From contig JWZX01003152.1 in assembly GCA_001275005.1 (NCBI GenBank), positions 1-63,023 on the forward strand: a stretch of DNA of 63,023 nt, read 5' to 3'. The DNA is from Chrysochromulina tobinii (taxonomy: Eukaryota > Haptophyta > Prymnesiales > Chrysochromulinaceae). The position numbers and the translations under genes were made by a program. Every line of letters starts with the position of its first letter. Positions within the stretch are counted from its first letter, which is position 1. This document shows, one piece after another, positions 19,336-28,701 of the stretch. Under the pieces are notes generated by a model. That model searched no databases. It worked only from the letters and a program-made list of their open reading frames with translations, and had not been told where the DNA came from.

Positions 19336-20334
19336 ATGGTCTATGCCGAGCCGCGCAAGGTCGATTCGAAGTGGTTCACGAAATTTGAGTCTGGCCTGCC
19401 CGACCTTACGGGTAAGGTTGTTGCGATCACGGGCTGCACCACGGGCACGGGCTTTGTGTGCGCGTTGACTTGCGCACGTAAAGGAGCGCATCTGGTGATG
19501 CTCAATCGCAAGTCCTCCAGGAGTTCTGACGCCGAGCGCCGCATCAAGGATGCTGCCCCAGGTGCGACTGTGGAGACTATCGAGTGCGATCTAATGAGTT
19601 TCGCGAGTACGCGCGCAGCGGCGGCTTCTCTCACGCAAAAATTCTCGGTTAACGGCATCGATGTGCTCTGCTGCAATGCTGGAGTCATGGCGCTCGAGGA
19701 CGTAGCGACCACGGATGGCTTCGACGTACAGATTCAGACCAATCATCTCTCACACTTCCTCCTGACGAAGGAGACGTTCCCTCTTCTCGAGAAGGCGGCA
19801 TCGTTGCGCGGCGAGGCCAGGATTGTCAACCACTCGTCAGGAGCGCGCCACATGTCGCGGGGGCTCGAAGATAAGTACTTCGGCCCGAATGGTGGCCATC
19901 TCGGTGGCAACTCAAGCTCGATGCTCTGCGGCGGCGCTCGCTGGGTACGCTACAGCCAGACGAAGCTCGCAAATTCTGTGTGGACACAGGCGCTTGCCGC
20001 GCGGCTGGCGGCTGCTGGTTCGAAGGTCAAAGCGGTTTGCGCCGCGCCCGGCCTCGCCGCGACCAACCTGCAGGTGACGACGAACCAGAACGGCGGCATG
20101 AAAGAAACGTGGATTATGCGGTTCGCCCAGTCTGCAGAGGACGGGACGATGCCGCTGCTACAGTGCTGCATTGGCAGCGGCGTCGCGTCGGGCGCGTTCG
20201 TCGAGCCGTCTGGTGCCGGCAACATGTGGGGGCCACCGACGGAGGTCAAGCTGACGAAGAAGGAGAACGACCCCGCCACTATGGAGATGCTCTGGGCAGC
20301 CAGCGAGATCGCCTGCGGGGAGTGGAAGCTTTGA
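19336..20334 (+). CDS. Short-chain dehydrogenase/reductase
   Basis: NAD(P)-dependent oxidoreductase of the SDR superfamily, related to the retinol dehydrogenase/WWOX/protochlorophyllide reductase group. The Rossmann motif TGCTTGTG follows KVVAI near residue 32; ECDLMSF, the NAGVM motif, HLSHFLLTKE, NHSSG and the catalytic YSQTK follow in order, then the substrate lid. The C-terminal part (about 250-332) is unusual and Met/Gly-rich. ATG 19336 (AACATGG) opens MVYAEPRKVDSKWF, which I take as the family N-terminus; an in-frame ATG at 19267 would add 23 residues. The substrate cannot be deduced. Confidence 0.88.
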   Translation: MVYAEPRKVDSKWFTKFESGLPDLTGKVVAITGCTTGTGFVCALTCARKGAHLVMLNRKSSRSSDAERRIKDAAPGATVETIECDLMSFASTRAAAASLTQKFSVNGIDVLCCNAGVMALEDVATTDGFDVQIQTNHLSHFLLTKETFPLLEKAASLRGEARIVNHSSGARHMSRGLEDKYFGPNGGHLGGNSSSMLCGGARWVRYSQTKLANSVWTQALAARLAAAGSKVKAVCAAPGLAATNLQVTTNQNGGMKETWIMRFAQSAEDGTMPLLQCCIGSGVASGAFVEPSGAGNMWGPPTEVKLTKKENDPATMEMLWAASEIACGEWKL

Positions 20335-20977
20335 ATTTCGGCAATAATCGGCCCCTCTTTCCCTCTGTGGGGGGGCATGTATGTACGGATCCGCGATACC
20401 GGACGTGCTTTCCTCTGGGGACGCATACGTGATAGCGGAGTCAAGAGCGGACGGGCACCAGAGCACCAAGTCGCACAGCGGGATGGCGGAAGTCATCACA
20501 CCCGCTGCCGCGGTAGGTTACGAGCACAAGTGGAAGTATGAGATGTAGGGCACATATCTCAGATGCAGATGGCAAGGAAGATCGTTCCCGCGGGCACAAG
20601 GTGGGTTCTAGCGCCGAAGGCGCTAGATTAGTTGTCTTCTGGGGCGAGCAACGTAACTGGGGCGGAGGCGCGGCTGCCCTTCGAGCAGAGCGCGCCGGCG
20701 GGCGGGGTATGAACCATACGCATGCATGCAGGAGGATACATACCATAAAGCCCACAGTCCGAACAGTTACTGTGGAAAGGAGGCGCGTGACCGAGCGTTT
20801 GGTCAACCCTTCTGTCCCCGGTCCATTGACATCGTGAGTGTAGAGAGTGTCGTGGTTTTTCACCTCGGCACGGGACCGAGAATGGAGTTAACTTTCAAAC
20901 TTTGGGTATTTTTTGCTTGCATGGCTCTGTTGTGTTGTTCGCAGTTCGGTACGGCGTAGCGGCGTCGGTATAGAAGT
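20335..20977. other. Convergent intergenic region
   Basis: 643 bp between convergent genes, moderately AT-richer. A CGCATGCATGCAGG palindromic stretch lies near 20719. Nothing gene-like. Confidence 0.4.
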
Positions 20978-22828
20978 TCATCTATCGCCCGCGCCCGCCG
21001 TCCGATTCCACGCCTGCATCGCGCCGAGCCACGCGCGCCACGCAGGATCCGAGCAGAGCCCACCACAATACCGTGGCTGACTCGCGGCCTCGCGACAGGT
21101 GAGTTCTCTGCGCATACGCGCCTGCAGGGACTTGGGCCGCAGCTTGCCGTACTGATGCACCATCGCAAACGGGAGGCCCGTGGCGATACCGCCGCTGCTC
21201 GCCAAGGGATCCGAAACCGCCGCTGCCACGGGATCTGAAACCTCCGCTAAGGGATTTGAGGCCGCCGCTCCCACAGCGCCGCCGCCCTTGTCAGACGAGG
21301 GTCGTTGGCCACCTTGACCGAGGGTCATCAGTCGTTGGCTTCGAACGGTCCAGAAGGTCGCGTGCTGGTATCCAAAATGACGGCCGGCGCGCGCCCCGTT
21401 GCCATGGAGCACAGGCCCGCCGAGGAGCGCGAGCACACGCGTGCTCACGTTCAAGCCGGCGAGGCCCAGGTGGAGGCTCTCACCTCGGCTGTCACCTCGG
21501 CTGTCACCTCGGCTGTCACCTCGGCCCTCAGAGCTTCGCGCTTTGTTGAGCTCATTGTGTACCCCTTGATCGAGGACCCCGTGATCGAAGCCACGCGACT
21601 CGTCGCGCCCGTACCTGCGCGTGAGGCTCTCGATGCGCCCAGCCTGGCGCAGCCGGCCCATACGTTCGCGCAGCGCGAGCAAGTACAGCTCGATCGGATG
21701 CGCGTGACCCATCGTGAATCCCGAGCAGCGCCCCGGTGCCTTCTGCGTGCGCTCGAGCACACGGGCGCTGGAGAGCTGACGAACCCAGAGCGCATTGGCG
21801 GGCTGTTGGCCGATGGTGTCCTCGCGGCTCTCCTCGGTGAAGTACAGGTGCTCGCGCTCGTCACGCGCCTCGGCGGCGGCTAAATAGGCAAACGGATCGC
21901 TCTGAAAGATGACATCCGTCGCGTCGACGAGTAAGACACGTTCAGGCCGGCCGGCCGACGAGGCCGTCAGAGTGCGCAGGTGGTTGAGGTAGGCCGTGTA
22001 GCGCGAGTGCTGGAGGGCCGAGTGCTGGAGGGCGCCCGCCCTTCGCTCAAGGTCCACCTCGAGCCGCAGCAACTCGACCCGCGGATGCACGACGTGCGCC
22101 GAGAGCAGCGCGGTCGACTCTGGCGGATGAGTGAACAGATAGAGACGCGCTGAGGGCACGTTGGCGACAAAGGAGCAGACGAACGCTCGAAAGAAGGGAC
22201 TCGACTGCAGAAAGGGACTCGGCGAGTGGTCCAGTGTTGCGTAGACCGCGTTCGGCGGCAGCGGCGGCAGCGCCAACGGTTCGGAATCGTGGGTAGCGGC
22301 TGCCAACTGCCTACCCCAACTGCCAGCGCCACGCGCTTTACTCCTGTCCGCCCTTGGCCTTGGGCCTCTGACATTGCTCGCCCGCAGTGGTGCCTGGCGC
22401 TTCGTTTGGTAGTCGTCTACATCTCTCACGTCCCTCGCGGCCACACATTTCGTGCCTTGCATGACGCACTCGCCCGCGCACTGATGTGAACGGCGGTGAT
22501 CCAAGCACTGAGCGCAGCTTGGAGCGTGATCGCCGCCGCCGCACGACACGCCAGCGGAAGAAAACCACGCGTCGCCCATTTTGGTAAGCCGAACCTTGTC
22601 GGCGAGCTCTGGCCATTTCGGTGCTGTCATTCCAAATGACTTGACACGGTAAGGGTTCACCCGACGAGAAGCGCAACTGTGGCCCATCCAAAATTGCTCG
22701 CAAAGGCAGATGGCAGGGAACTGCGGCGAAGCGAGATGGGCCATACAGCGGCCATGGCCCGAACAGTTCAACTGGCACTGTTCAACTGGGACGGTGGCCA
22801 GAGACGAGATCGACGGGCCTAGCGGCAT
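20978..22828 (-). CDS. EGF-like plus glycosyltransferase-like secretory protein
   Basis: 616 aa. Near the N-terminus is an EGF-like module (CQLNCSGHGRCM followed by ICLCEQFWMGHSC) and a second Cys-rich stretch (CAQCLDHRRSHQCAGEC). The middle and C-terminal parts look like a GT-A glycosyltransferase: VCSFVANVPSARLYLFTHP, then RVLLVDATDVIFQSDPFAYL with a D-x-x-D metal-type motif, FDHGVLDQGVHNEL, GPVLHGNG and AMVHQYGK. The protein is therefore probably a Golgi or secreted sugar transferase, family not certain. The start lacks a signal peptide, so an upstream exon with an anchor is likely missing. A 12-bp minisatellite (21484-21531) encodes GRGDSRGDSRGDSRGES inside the domain. Confidence 0.75.
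   Translation of the reverse strand: MPLGPSISSLATVPVEQCQLNCSGHGRCMAHLASPQFPAICLCEQFWMGHSCASRRVNPYRVKSFGMTAPKWPELADKVRLTKMGDAWFSSAGVSCGGGDHAPSCAQCLDHRRSHQCAGECVMQGTKCVAARDVRDVDDYQTKRQAPLRASNVRGPRPRADRSKARGAGSWGRQLAAATHDSEPLALPPLPPNAVYATLDHSPSPFLQSSPFFRAFVCSFVANVPSARLYLFTHPPESTALLSAHVVHPRVELLRLEVDLERRAGALQHSALQHSRYTAYLNHLRTLTASSAGRPERVLLVDATDVIFQSDPFAYLAAAEARDEREHLYFTEESREDTIGQQPANALWVRQLSSARVLERTQKAPGRCSGFTMGHAHPIELYLLALRERMGRLRQAGRIESLTRRYGRDESRGFDHGVLDQGVHNELNKARSSEGRGDSRGDSRGDSRGESLHLGLAGLNVSTRVLALLGGPVLHGNGARAGRHFGYQHATFWTVRSQRLMTLGQGGQRPSSDKGGGAVGAAASNPLAEVSDPVAAAVSDPLASSGGIATGLPFAMVHQYGKLRPKSLQARMRRELTCREAASQPRYCGGLCSDPAWRAWLGAMQAWNRTAGAGDR
21484..21531. repeat. 12-bp minisatellite, four copies
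   Basis: Four consecutive copies of GGCTGTCACCTC. On the minus-strand gene they encode a Gly-Asp-Ser-Arg repeat. Confidence 0.9.
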
Positions 22829-23164
22829 CGCCGCTCAACCCTGATTGCCACGCGCACGTCGGCCTCAGGTCGCAGGCCGCAGGTCGCAGGATACGAGCTC
22901 AATGGCGAGCCCGCAGATTCGGGCACGGGCGTGTGAGCCACCAACGCGCGATCTCTCCCGCGCCCGCGCTTCGAAAAATTCGTGAACTTCGTTGAACTCT
23001 ACACCGTTCACGTGAATTCTCGGTCGACCTTGCGTTTCCCGCGGCCAACGATACAGACACAACTAAACAGTCGGCGATTGCGATTCGATCTGCCCGGGCC
23101 CACCAGACGCTGTGGCTGTGTGCATCCACCAGTGCCTTGCCCCCACCACCCCACGGCCTCAGCC
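22829..23164. other. Intergenic between two minus-strand genes
   Basis: 336 bp. It contains CAGGTCGCAGGCCGCAGGTC short repeats at 22866-22888 and the motif GTTCACGTGAATTC near 23008. The N-terminal anchor exon of the glycosyltransferase gene may lie here, but I could not define it. Confidence 0.4.
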
Positions 23165-24205
23165 TCACGGCGAGTCGCTGTAGCTGCTGCCCGATGGGCG
23201 CCGTGATGGGCTGCCCTGTTCGACTCGCCGCCGCGGCTCCTCCGGCCTCATCGGGCGCTCAGGCTCGCGGCGTTCACTTGTGACACCCCGCGGGCGCCCA
23301 TCGCCCTGGTCGCGCCCCTCGTGCCCATCACGGCGCCCATCGCCCAGCCGTTGGCTCAGCTGCGCACCGCGCTCGGCTGGGCGAGGTGGGCCTTCACCAC
23401 TGAGCCCACGGCCCGCCCAGGATGCATGAGGCTCCCACCCGTCGTGCCTGCCACGCCCGTCGCTGCGCGCGCCGCCACGCCCGCCGTCGCGCCCGTCGCG
23501 CCCGTCGCCGCGCTCATCCCGAAGGGGCGGGGAGGACCGATGGCGGGGCGGGCTGCGTCGTGAGTGAGGGTAGTGTGGCGGCGGTGGCGGCGGCGGCGGC
23601 ATGCCTCGAGCTGGCGGCGGCGGCCCACCTCGCCGCCCGCCGTCGCGCCAACCGTCGCGCCAACCGTCGGGCGGCGGCCGATGCTGTTGCGGTGGATGGC
23701 CATAGGGTGGTCCCGGGCCCGGCCCACGGCGGCCATACTCCCAGCGCGGCGGCGGCGGCGGTGGCACGCTGCCAGGCCCGGGACCGTCGAAGACGACGCG
23801 CACGACGAGACCGTCTATCTCGGCGCCGTCGAAGACGTCAATCGCTTCGAAGGCGACGCGGCGTGTCTGGAACTCTACCTCGGCGTGCGACTTGGAGCCG
23901 TTTGCACCGCTGAAAACTTTGGCACGCTGCACGAAGCCACAGTGCCCAAATATTTCGCGCAGATGTGCGTCGGTCACATTGCGCGAGAGGTTGCGCACGA
24001 GCAGCACCGCCGGTGGCTCTCTGCGGGGTGATCGCGAGCGGCCGCGACGAGGGGGCGGAGAGCGTGAGCGTGGCCGCTCATCCCGGCCGCCTCGATTGCG
24101 ACCATTGTAGCCCGGCGGCGATGGTGACCGCGATGTCGAGTACGACGAATAGGACGAGTACGACGAGTACGACGAGCGCGATGGCGATCTGCTGCGATCG
24201 GGCAT
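23165..24205 (-). CDS. RNPS1/SR45-like RRM splicing factor
   Basis: 346 aa nuclear RNA-binding protein. An N-terminal RS domain (MPDRSRSPSRSSYSSYSSYS, then RSRSPPPRRGRSRSPRR) is followed by one RRM at about residues 66-142 with RNP2-like LLVRNL, the helix TDAHLREIFGHCGFVQRAKV and EIDGLVVRVVF. The EIDG-type ending of the RRM resembles RNPS1, an exon junction complex partner. The RNP1 (KSHAEVEF) lacks the aromatic residues usual for strong RNA contact, as in RNPS1. A long Gly/Arg/Pro region and a C-terminal RS tail complete it. It diverges from the gene at 24376. Confidence 0.88.
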   Translation of the reverse strand: MPDRSRSPSRSSYSSYSSYSSYSTSRSPSPPGYNGRNRGGRDERPRSRSPPPRRGRSRSPRREPPAVLLVRNLSRNVTDAHLREIFGHCGFVQRAKVFSGANGSKSHAEVEFQTRRVAFEAIDVFDGAEIDGLVVRVVFDGPGPGSVPPPPPPRWEYGRRGPGPGPPYGHPPQQHRPPPDGWRDGWRDGGRRGGPPPPARGMPPPPPPPPHYPHSRRSPPRHRSSPPLRDERGDGRDGRDGGRGGARSDGRGRHDGWEPHASWAGRGLSGEGPPRPAERGAQLSQRLGDGRRDGHEGRDQGDGRPRGVTSERREPERPMRPEEPRRRVEQGSPSRRPSGSSYSDSP

Positions 24206-24375
24206 CGTGCGCTGGCGAGGTTCGACGACCGAAATGTCGAGAAAAATAAAGTTGCGTTTGAGCGACCCTTGCCTTGGGCTAGACTTGGTTTCGCATGGAA
24301 TGTGTGCTCGCAGAGACTCCTCTCAAGAATCCTCTCAAGGTTTCTCAACTTTTTTGATCGGGCCCGTCCACTCCG

Positions 24376-25059
24376 ATGGCATCAGCACCCCGCGCACCCC
24401 GCCCGCCGCGCACTTGCCGCGCATATTACAAGGTGGTTGCTGCCATGCCTGCCAGAACGGACCAACCGCGGCTGCTTTCAATCTTTGATGGTGTCACCTC
24501 CTACACCCTCGGCATGGTGACCTCGCCGACAGGCGGCGTATGGGTATGTCCCGATGTGCTAACGTGTGTGCGGCACGCAGACCAGCTACCTCTTGCAGCC
24601 GCACTTGGCACTGCGCCTCGAGCGATTATCAAGGCGCTGTGCTGGGGCACGCCGCCCGCCAGCGCCCACCCTCCCACCGCCACGAAGCAGTGCTTTGCAC
24701 ATTGCTTGACGGTGGCGTTGCTTCCTTACACGGCGGCCCTGCAGCCCAACACGCCAGTGGGCGTAGATCTCACAGGCGATACCGTATGCGCCCTCGACGA
24801 CCCGCGCCCAAATAGCGCCCCACCGCCACGGCCGCCCGCACTGCGCCTGAACGCCGGGACAGCGGCTCGTACATTTGGCACAGACGGCGGGACTCGGCTG
24901 CAGGCGATGACGGCGACACTGCACGAGGATGTGCTCTACGCCGAGGCGCGGCTCGAGCGCCTACGAGCGATCTCGCGCACGGCCCGCAGCAGAAGCCAAG
25001 AACCAGGTGTGGAAAACCAAAGGCCCGCGTGGATACGCCGCGCGCTCGCGAGGGCCTAG
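24376..25059 (+). CDS. Unknown protein, 227 aa
   Basis: Not recognised. An in-frame Met at 24445 (MPARTDQPRLLSIFDG) is a likely alternative start. The codon pattern is coding-like in this frame (C/G third positions), and the first half has mixed hydrophobic strands (SYTLGMVTSPTGGVWVC) with several Cys residues, while the C-terminal part is Pro-rich and then basic helical (EDVLYAEARLERLRAISRTA). No membrane helix or signal peptide. Short head-to-head spacing (170 bp) with the RNPS1-like gene. Confidence 0.55.
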   Translation: MASAPRAPRPPRTCRAYYKVVAAMPARTDQPRLLSIFDGVTSYTLGMVTSPTGGVWVCPDVLTCVRHADQLPLAAALGTAPRAIIKALCWGTPPASAHPPTATKQCFAHCLTVALLPYTAALQPNTPVGVDLTGDTVCALDDPRPNSAPPPRPPALRLNAGTAARTFGTDGGTRLQAMTATLHEDVLYAEARLERLRAISRTARSRSQEPGVENQRPAWIRRALARA

Positions 25060-25158
25060 GGCGCGTCGGCGCGTGGGCAGCTCTGTGAGAGCACAACACC
25101 TTATCACAACTCCTACTGTGTTGAGCCAAGTTTTCACAGCAACACCAAAAACCTTCGA

Positions 25159-27120
25159 ATGGAGTTGGGCCTCGGCACCATGCCGATACTGCGCATGCTG
25201 GCGCTGCTTATTTCCGCTGTGCCGCGCGCAAGCGCATACACGCCGTGGAACCTCGAGTCAGACTACTTCACCAGCACGCTCGTCGGTGGCAACATGGGCG
25301 ACTTGGACGGTCGGCAGACCAACGCATTATTCAACCGGCCGGATGGACTGGCGATTGATGAGCAAGCACAGGAACTCTACATCGCTGACCGCGGCAACCA
25401 TCGCATCCGCCGCGTGCGCATCGGCCATCCTGATGCTTCGGACTACGTCACGACGTTCGTCGGCTGGTACCAGGGCTTCGCAGACGGCTTCGGCACGAAT
25501 GCCCGCTTTGATGAGCCGATCGGCCTGGCGGTCGACGGCTACACTCGGCTGCTCTTCGTGGCCGACTCGGCCAACATGGTGATCCGGCAGGTGGATCTGA
25601 ACACTGCGCGCGTGACCACCCTCGCCGGCTCGCCCGGCGTCCAGGGCTTCGTCAACGGGCGCGGAGGCGCGGCTGCCTTCTCGCGGCCGGCGGGTCTCGC
25701 GCTCGCGCTGCACTCCCGGCAGCTCTTCGTGTGCGATCCGTACAACCACGCGGTGCGCGTGGTCAACGTGGTGACACGCGAGGTGCGCACCCTCGCCGGT
25801 TCCGGCATCCAGGGCTCCGCCGACGGCAGAGGCGAGATTGCGAGCTTTGAGCTTCCACACGCGGTGGCCGTCGACGCCGACGAGCGGACCGTCTATGTAG
25901 CCGAGCGCTCGCCGCGCGTGCGCGCGATCGAGACGGCGTACGAGCCGGCGTCGACGACGACCGTGAGCACCGGCGGCGGCTCGCCGCCGCCTCAACAGGT
26001 TCGGTTCAACTTGACCAACGGTACTGGTATGAGTGCTCCGCCGCCGCCGCCCATCAACCGCAACCCTTTCTCGCCGCGCGTGAGCACTCTCGTGGACGAC
26101 TCTGGACCGTCGAGTGCGAATCTTCAGGAGGTGAGTGGCATCGCGTACGCGTACGACTGGCCCGGCGGCGGCCTCGTACTCGCCGACAGCCGCCGCAATC
26201 GGCTGTACATCGTCTCTCTCACCATGTCCGGATCCGGTCTCTCACGATGGGCTCTCCGAAGACGACTCTCACAAGATGTTGCCCAGGATGATGCTCAGGA
26301 CGGCGCTCCTTCACCGTCACAATCTGTCGCCGAGGACGATGCTCCCTCACCATCAGAAGATGTCTCCGACGGTGGTAGTGGTGGGCTCTCATCGTCGTCT
26401 GGACGGCAGCTGATGCATCGGCTGACTACCAATGCCACCGCCGCGCGTCTCTTCGGAACCAATGCCACGCTCGGCCATCTCAACCCCTGCGATGCCTTCG
26501 ATTTCGCCACGTGGCTCAATAGTGGCGCGAATGGCACAAATCCCGTGACGGTGCTCGCGGCGGCGCTCTCGGCAGCCCGGGCCACCAACAACACCAACAT
26601 GACCCGCGCGCTCGCGAACTGCACCGTCTATGCTCCGCCGCCTCCGCCGTACGTGTCGCCCTATGAGCGGGCAGTGAGTGCGGCGACGCGCGTGTGCGCG
26701 CACGGAGTGGACGCACCCGAGGGCGAGACGTGCCACCCAACGCTGCGACTACTCGCCGGCTCCACTCCGGGGCTGATGGACGGCATGAACGTGAACACAC
26801 GCTTCTACCGGCCGCGCGGCCTCGCGCTCGACCCGAGCACGCAGTTGCTCTACGTGGCGGATTCGTACAACCATCGAGTGCGGCTCATCGACCTGACCGA
26901 TGTGGTCGTGACGGGCGAGGGGAGGCCAGAGACAGATTCCGAGCGCATGGTGCGTGCGTTCCGGCAGAACTTCGCCTTCATCATCATGATCATCGTGGGT
27001 GGCCTCGGCTTCGCGCTCTGCACCTTCTTGTGCTGTCGCTACTTCCCGCTCTGTCCCTGGGCTAAGGAACGTTATCACCAGGAGCAGCTACGCAAGATGC
27101 GAATGGGATCGCGCGCCTGA
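25159..27120 (+). CDS. NHL-repeat type I membrane protein
   Basis: 653 aa. A signal peptide (MPILRMLALLISAVPRASA, after a short lead) is followed by an NHL beta-propeller. Repeats are visible as FNRPDGLAIDEQAQELYIAD, FDEPIGLAVDGYTRLLFVAD, FSRPAGLALALHSRQLFVCD and FELPHAVAVDADERTVYVAE, with a last one (FYRPRGLALDPSTQLLYVAD) after a long Asn/Ser/Pro-rich insert holding several N-glycosylation sites. One membrane helix near the C-terminus (IIMIIVGGLGFALCTFLCC) and a short basic tail finish it. The layout suggests an ectodomain propeller on the cell surface or in the secretory pathway, with protein or glycan binding; this is inference. ATG 25159, with 25180 as alternative. Confidence 0.85.
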   Translation: MELGLGTMPILRMLALLISAVPRASAYTPWNLESDYFTSTLVGGNMGDLDGRQTNALFNRPDGLAIDEQAQELYIADRGNHRIRRVRIGHPDASDYVTTFVGWYQGFADGFGTNARFDEPIGLAVDGYTRLLFVADSANMVIRQVDLNTARVTTLAGSPGVQGFVNGRGGAAAFSRPAGLALALHSRQLFVCDPYNHAVRVVNVVTREVRTLAGSGIQGSADGRGEIASFELPHAVAVDADERTVYVAERSPRVRAIETAYEPASTTTVSTGGGSPPPQQVRFNLTNGTGMSAPPPPPINRNPFSPRVSTLVDDSGPSSANLQEVSGIAYAYDWPGGGLVLADSRRNRLYIVSLTMSGSGLSRWALRRRLSQDVAQDDAQDGAPSPSQSVAEDDAPSPSEDVSDGGSGGLSSSSGRQLMHRLTTNATAARLFGTNATLGHLNPCDAFDFATWLNSGANGTNPVTVLAAALSAARATNNTNMTRALANCTVYAPPPPPYVSPYERAVSAATRVCAHGVDAPEGETCHPTLRLLAGSTPGLMDGMNVNTRFYRPRGLALDPSTQLLYVADSYNHRVRLIDLTDVVVTGEGRPETDSERMVRAFRQNFAFIIMIIVGGLGFALCTFLCCRYFPLCPWAKERYHQEQLRKMRMGSRA

Positions 27121-27303
27121 GACCGTGTTGAGCGTCCTTAGACGAGCATTCCCCACATGGCACCGGGGCGCCACCTATACCCTGACGCCCGGCCCGAGTA
27201 TAGCCTGGGGATTCCTCAGAAGGCCTCCATGTATCATAGACAATTGTAAAATACTGTTAAGGTAGCCCTAACCCAACCCAGGTCAAGGTTTGCTTTTTGA
27301 AAA

Positions 27304-27386
27304 TGACGTCTGTGGGATTCGAACCCACGCCCCTTTTCAAGACTACGACCTGAACGTAGCGCCTTAGACCGCTCGGCCAAGACGTC
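27304..27386 (-). tRNA. trnL-CAG: tRNA-Leu, anticodon CAG
   Basis: On the minus strand it begins GACGTCTTGGCCGAGCGGTC and ends with the T-arm GGGTTCGAATCCCAC and acceptor AGACGTC with discriminator A. The anticodon stem CTACG/CGTAG closes the loop TTCAGGT, giving CAG. A variable arm of class II type is present. No intron, no encoded CCA. It sits 133 bp before an RNA ligase gene on the other strand. Confidence 0.95.
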
Positions 27387-27519
27387 GTAATGATCTTCGG
27401 TGGCAAGCTACAGCTTATATTTGCGCATTTCCAAAAGCGAATAGGCAAAAGGCAAGCTCTTCTGACTCGTCTCTCGCGGGTGCTGTCCAAGAAGAAGCGA
27501 TCTGTGCTGTCGTCCAAAA

Positions 27520-28701
27520 ATGCCGCCCGCCTGGTCGAGGTACCCCAAGATCGCTGATTCATCGGCCCCGATCATGAGTCGCGCACTCCTCTCCACCGAG
27601 TGGCTCTGCACTGAGAAGGCGCACGGCGCCAACTTCTCCGCCGCGGTGGCCTGTGATGGCCAAGTTCACTTTGCAGCGCGGTCGGGACTGCTCGCGGCGA
27701 GCGACAACTTCTACGGATACAAGAGCCAGGGGCTCGATGCCTATCTTGTGCCACGTGTACTTGCGCTGCGCACTGCGCTCGTGCGTGATGGCTTCGTCAC
27801 CGCCAATGATACTCTGATTGTGTATGGTGAGCTGTGCGGAGGTCATTACCCGCACCCTGCCGTGCCGGCAGTGGCCGGCGGAGTCGGGCCTGTGCAGCGC
27901 GGCGTCTGGTACTCGCCCGCACTTGTCTTCATCGCCTTCGACATCGCCGTCGTGCCCGTTGCGGCGGACGCCGCCGCTGGGGACGGGCGGTTAGCAGACA
28001 TGGCGCTGTCGTCTTCTCACCAGCGCACACGCTTCCTCGACTTTGACGTGGCGCGCGCCGCCTCAATCGCGGCCGACCTGCGTTTCACGCAACCCCTCAG
28101 ACGTGGCACGCTCGCGCACTGCCTCGACCTCGACGTGCGCTTCGCGTCGACGATCCCGACCACCCTCGGGCTGCCGACGCTGCCCGCCGAGCACTCAAAC
28201 TGGGCTGAGGGCCTCGTGGTACGCCCGGTGCGCGAGCCGCCGCCCGATGGCGGCCGTGGCCTCGTGAAGCGTAAGATCCCCGAATTCTCCGAGAAGCAGT
28301 ACTCGCACGACCACTGGCGCGGCGCTCGGCACGGCGCGGTCAGTTCGAGAGGCAGCGCCGGCATGAGCTGGGTGGAGGCCGTGACGCTGCTGCGCTACGA
28401 GATGCTCGCGGCGGTCAACCAGCAGCGTCTCGACAGCGTGCTCTCCAAGAGCGCGCGCGTAGATGCGGCCGACAAGGCGGCATGCCGACGGCTTCTCCAT
28501 GACTTTAAGGTCGACGTGGCCGAGGCGCTTGCCGAAGACGGGCTGCTACAGCCTGCCACGACGGAGCGCAACATGCCCGCGCTGCAGCAGCTTGCTGTGC
28601 GTCACGCGCCGCTGCACGCCGAGCTTGAGGCGGCGAGCCGCACGCTGATCACCAAGTTTCTAAGAGGTATCGGGGCGTCGCTAACCGGTCCTTCGCGTTA
28701 G
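27520..28701 (+). CDS. Rnl2-family RNA ligase
   Basis: ATP-dependent RNA ligase of the T4 Rnl2/editing-ligase family, joining 3'-OH and 5'-phosphate RNA ends, typically nicks. All nucleotidyltransferase motifs appear in order: motif I EKAHGANF with adenylated Lys33, the AARSG motif Ia, motif III YGELCGG, motif IIIa VFIAFDI, motif IV EGLVVRP and motif V VKRKIPEF. The N-terminal YPKIADSS element matches the family, so ATG 27520 is preferred over the Met at residue 19. A helical C-terminal domain (about 285-393) fits the Rnl2 type. Substrate unknown; RNA repair, tRNA or organellar RNA processing are possible. Such ligases are patchy in eukaryotes and common in phages and large viruses, so transfer is plausible but not shown. 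Confidence 0.9.
   Translation: MPPAWSRYPKIADSSAPIMSRALLSTEWLCTEKAHGANFSAAVACDGQVHFAARSGLLAASDNFYGYKSQGLDAYLVPRVLALRTALVRDGFVTANDTLIVYGELCGGHYPHPAVPAVAGGVGPVQRGVWYSPALVFIAFDIAVVPVAADAAAGDGRLADMALSSSHQRTRFLDFDVARAASIAADLRFTQPLRRGTLAHCLDLDVRFASTIPTTLGLPTLPAEHSNWAEGLVVRPVREPPPDGGRGLVKRKIPEFSEKQYSHDHWRGARHGAVSSRGSAGMSWVEAVTLLRYEMLAAVNQQRLDSVLSKSARVDAADKAACRRLLHDFKVDVAEALAEDGLLQPATTERNMPALQQLAVRHAPLHAELEAASRTLITKFLRGIGASLTGPSR

Noticed and set aside
20719-20735. Palindromic CGCATGCATGCAGG as a family A copy
   Set aside because: Only the TGCATGCA core is shared; the rest of the element is missing, so it may be chance.
27304-27386. tRNA-Ser in place of tRNA-Leu
   Set aside because: Both are class II, but the anticodon loop reads CAG and the arm sequences are Leu-like.
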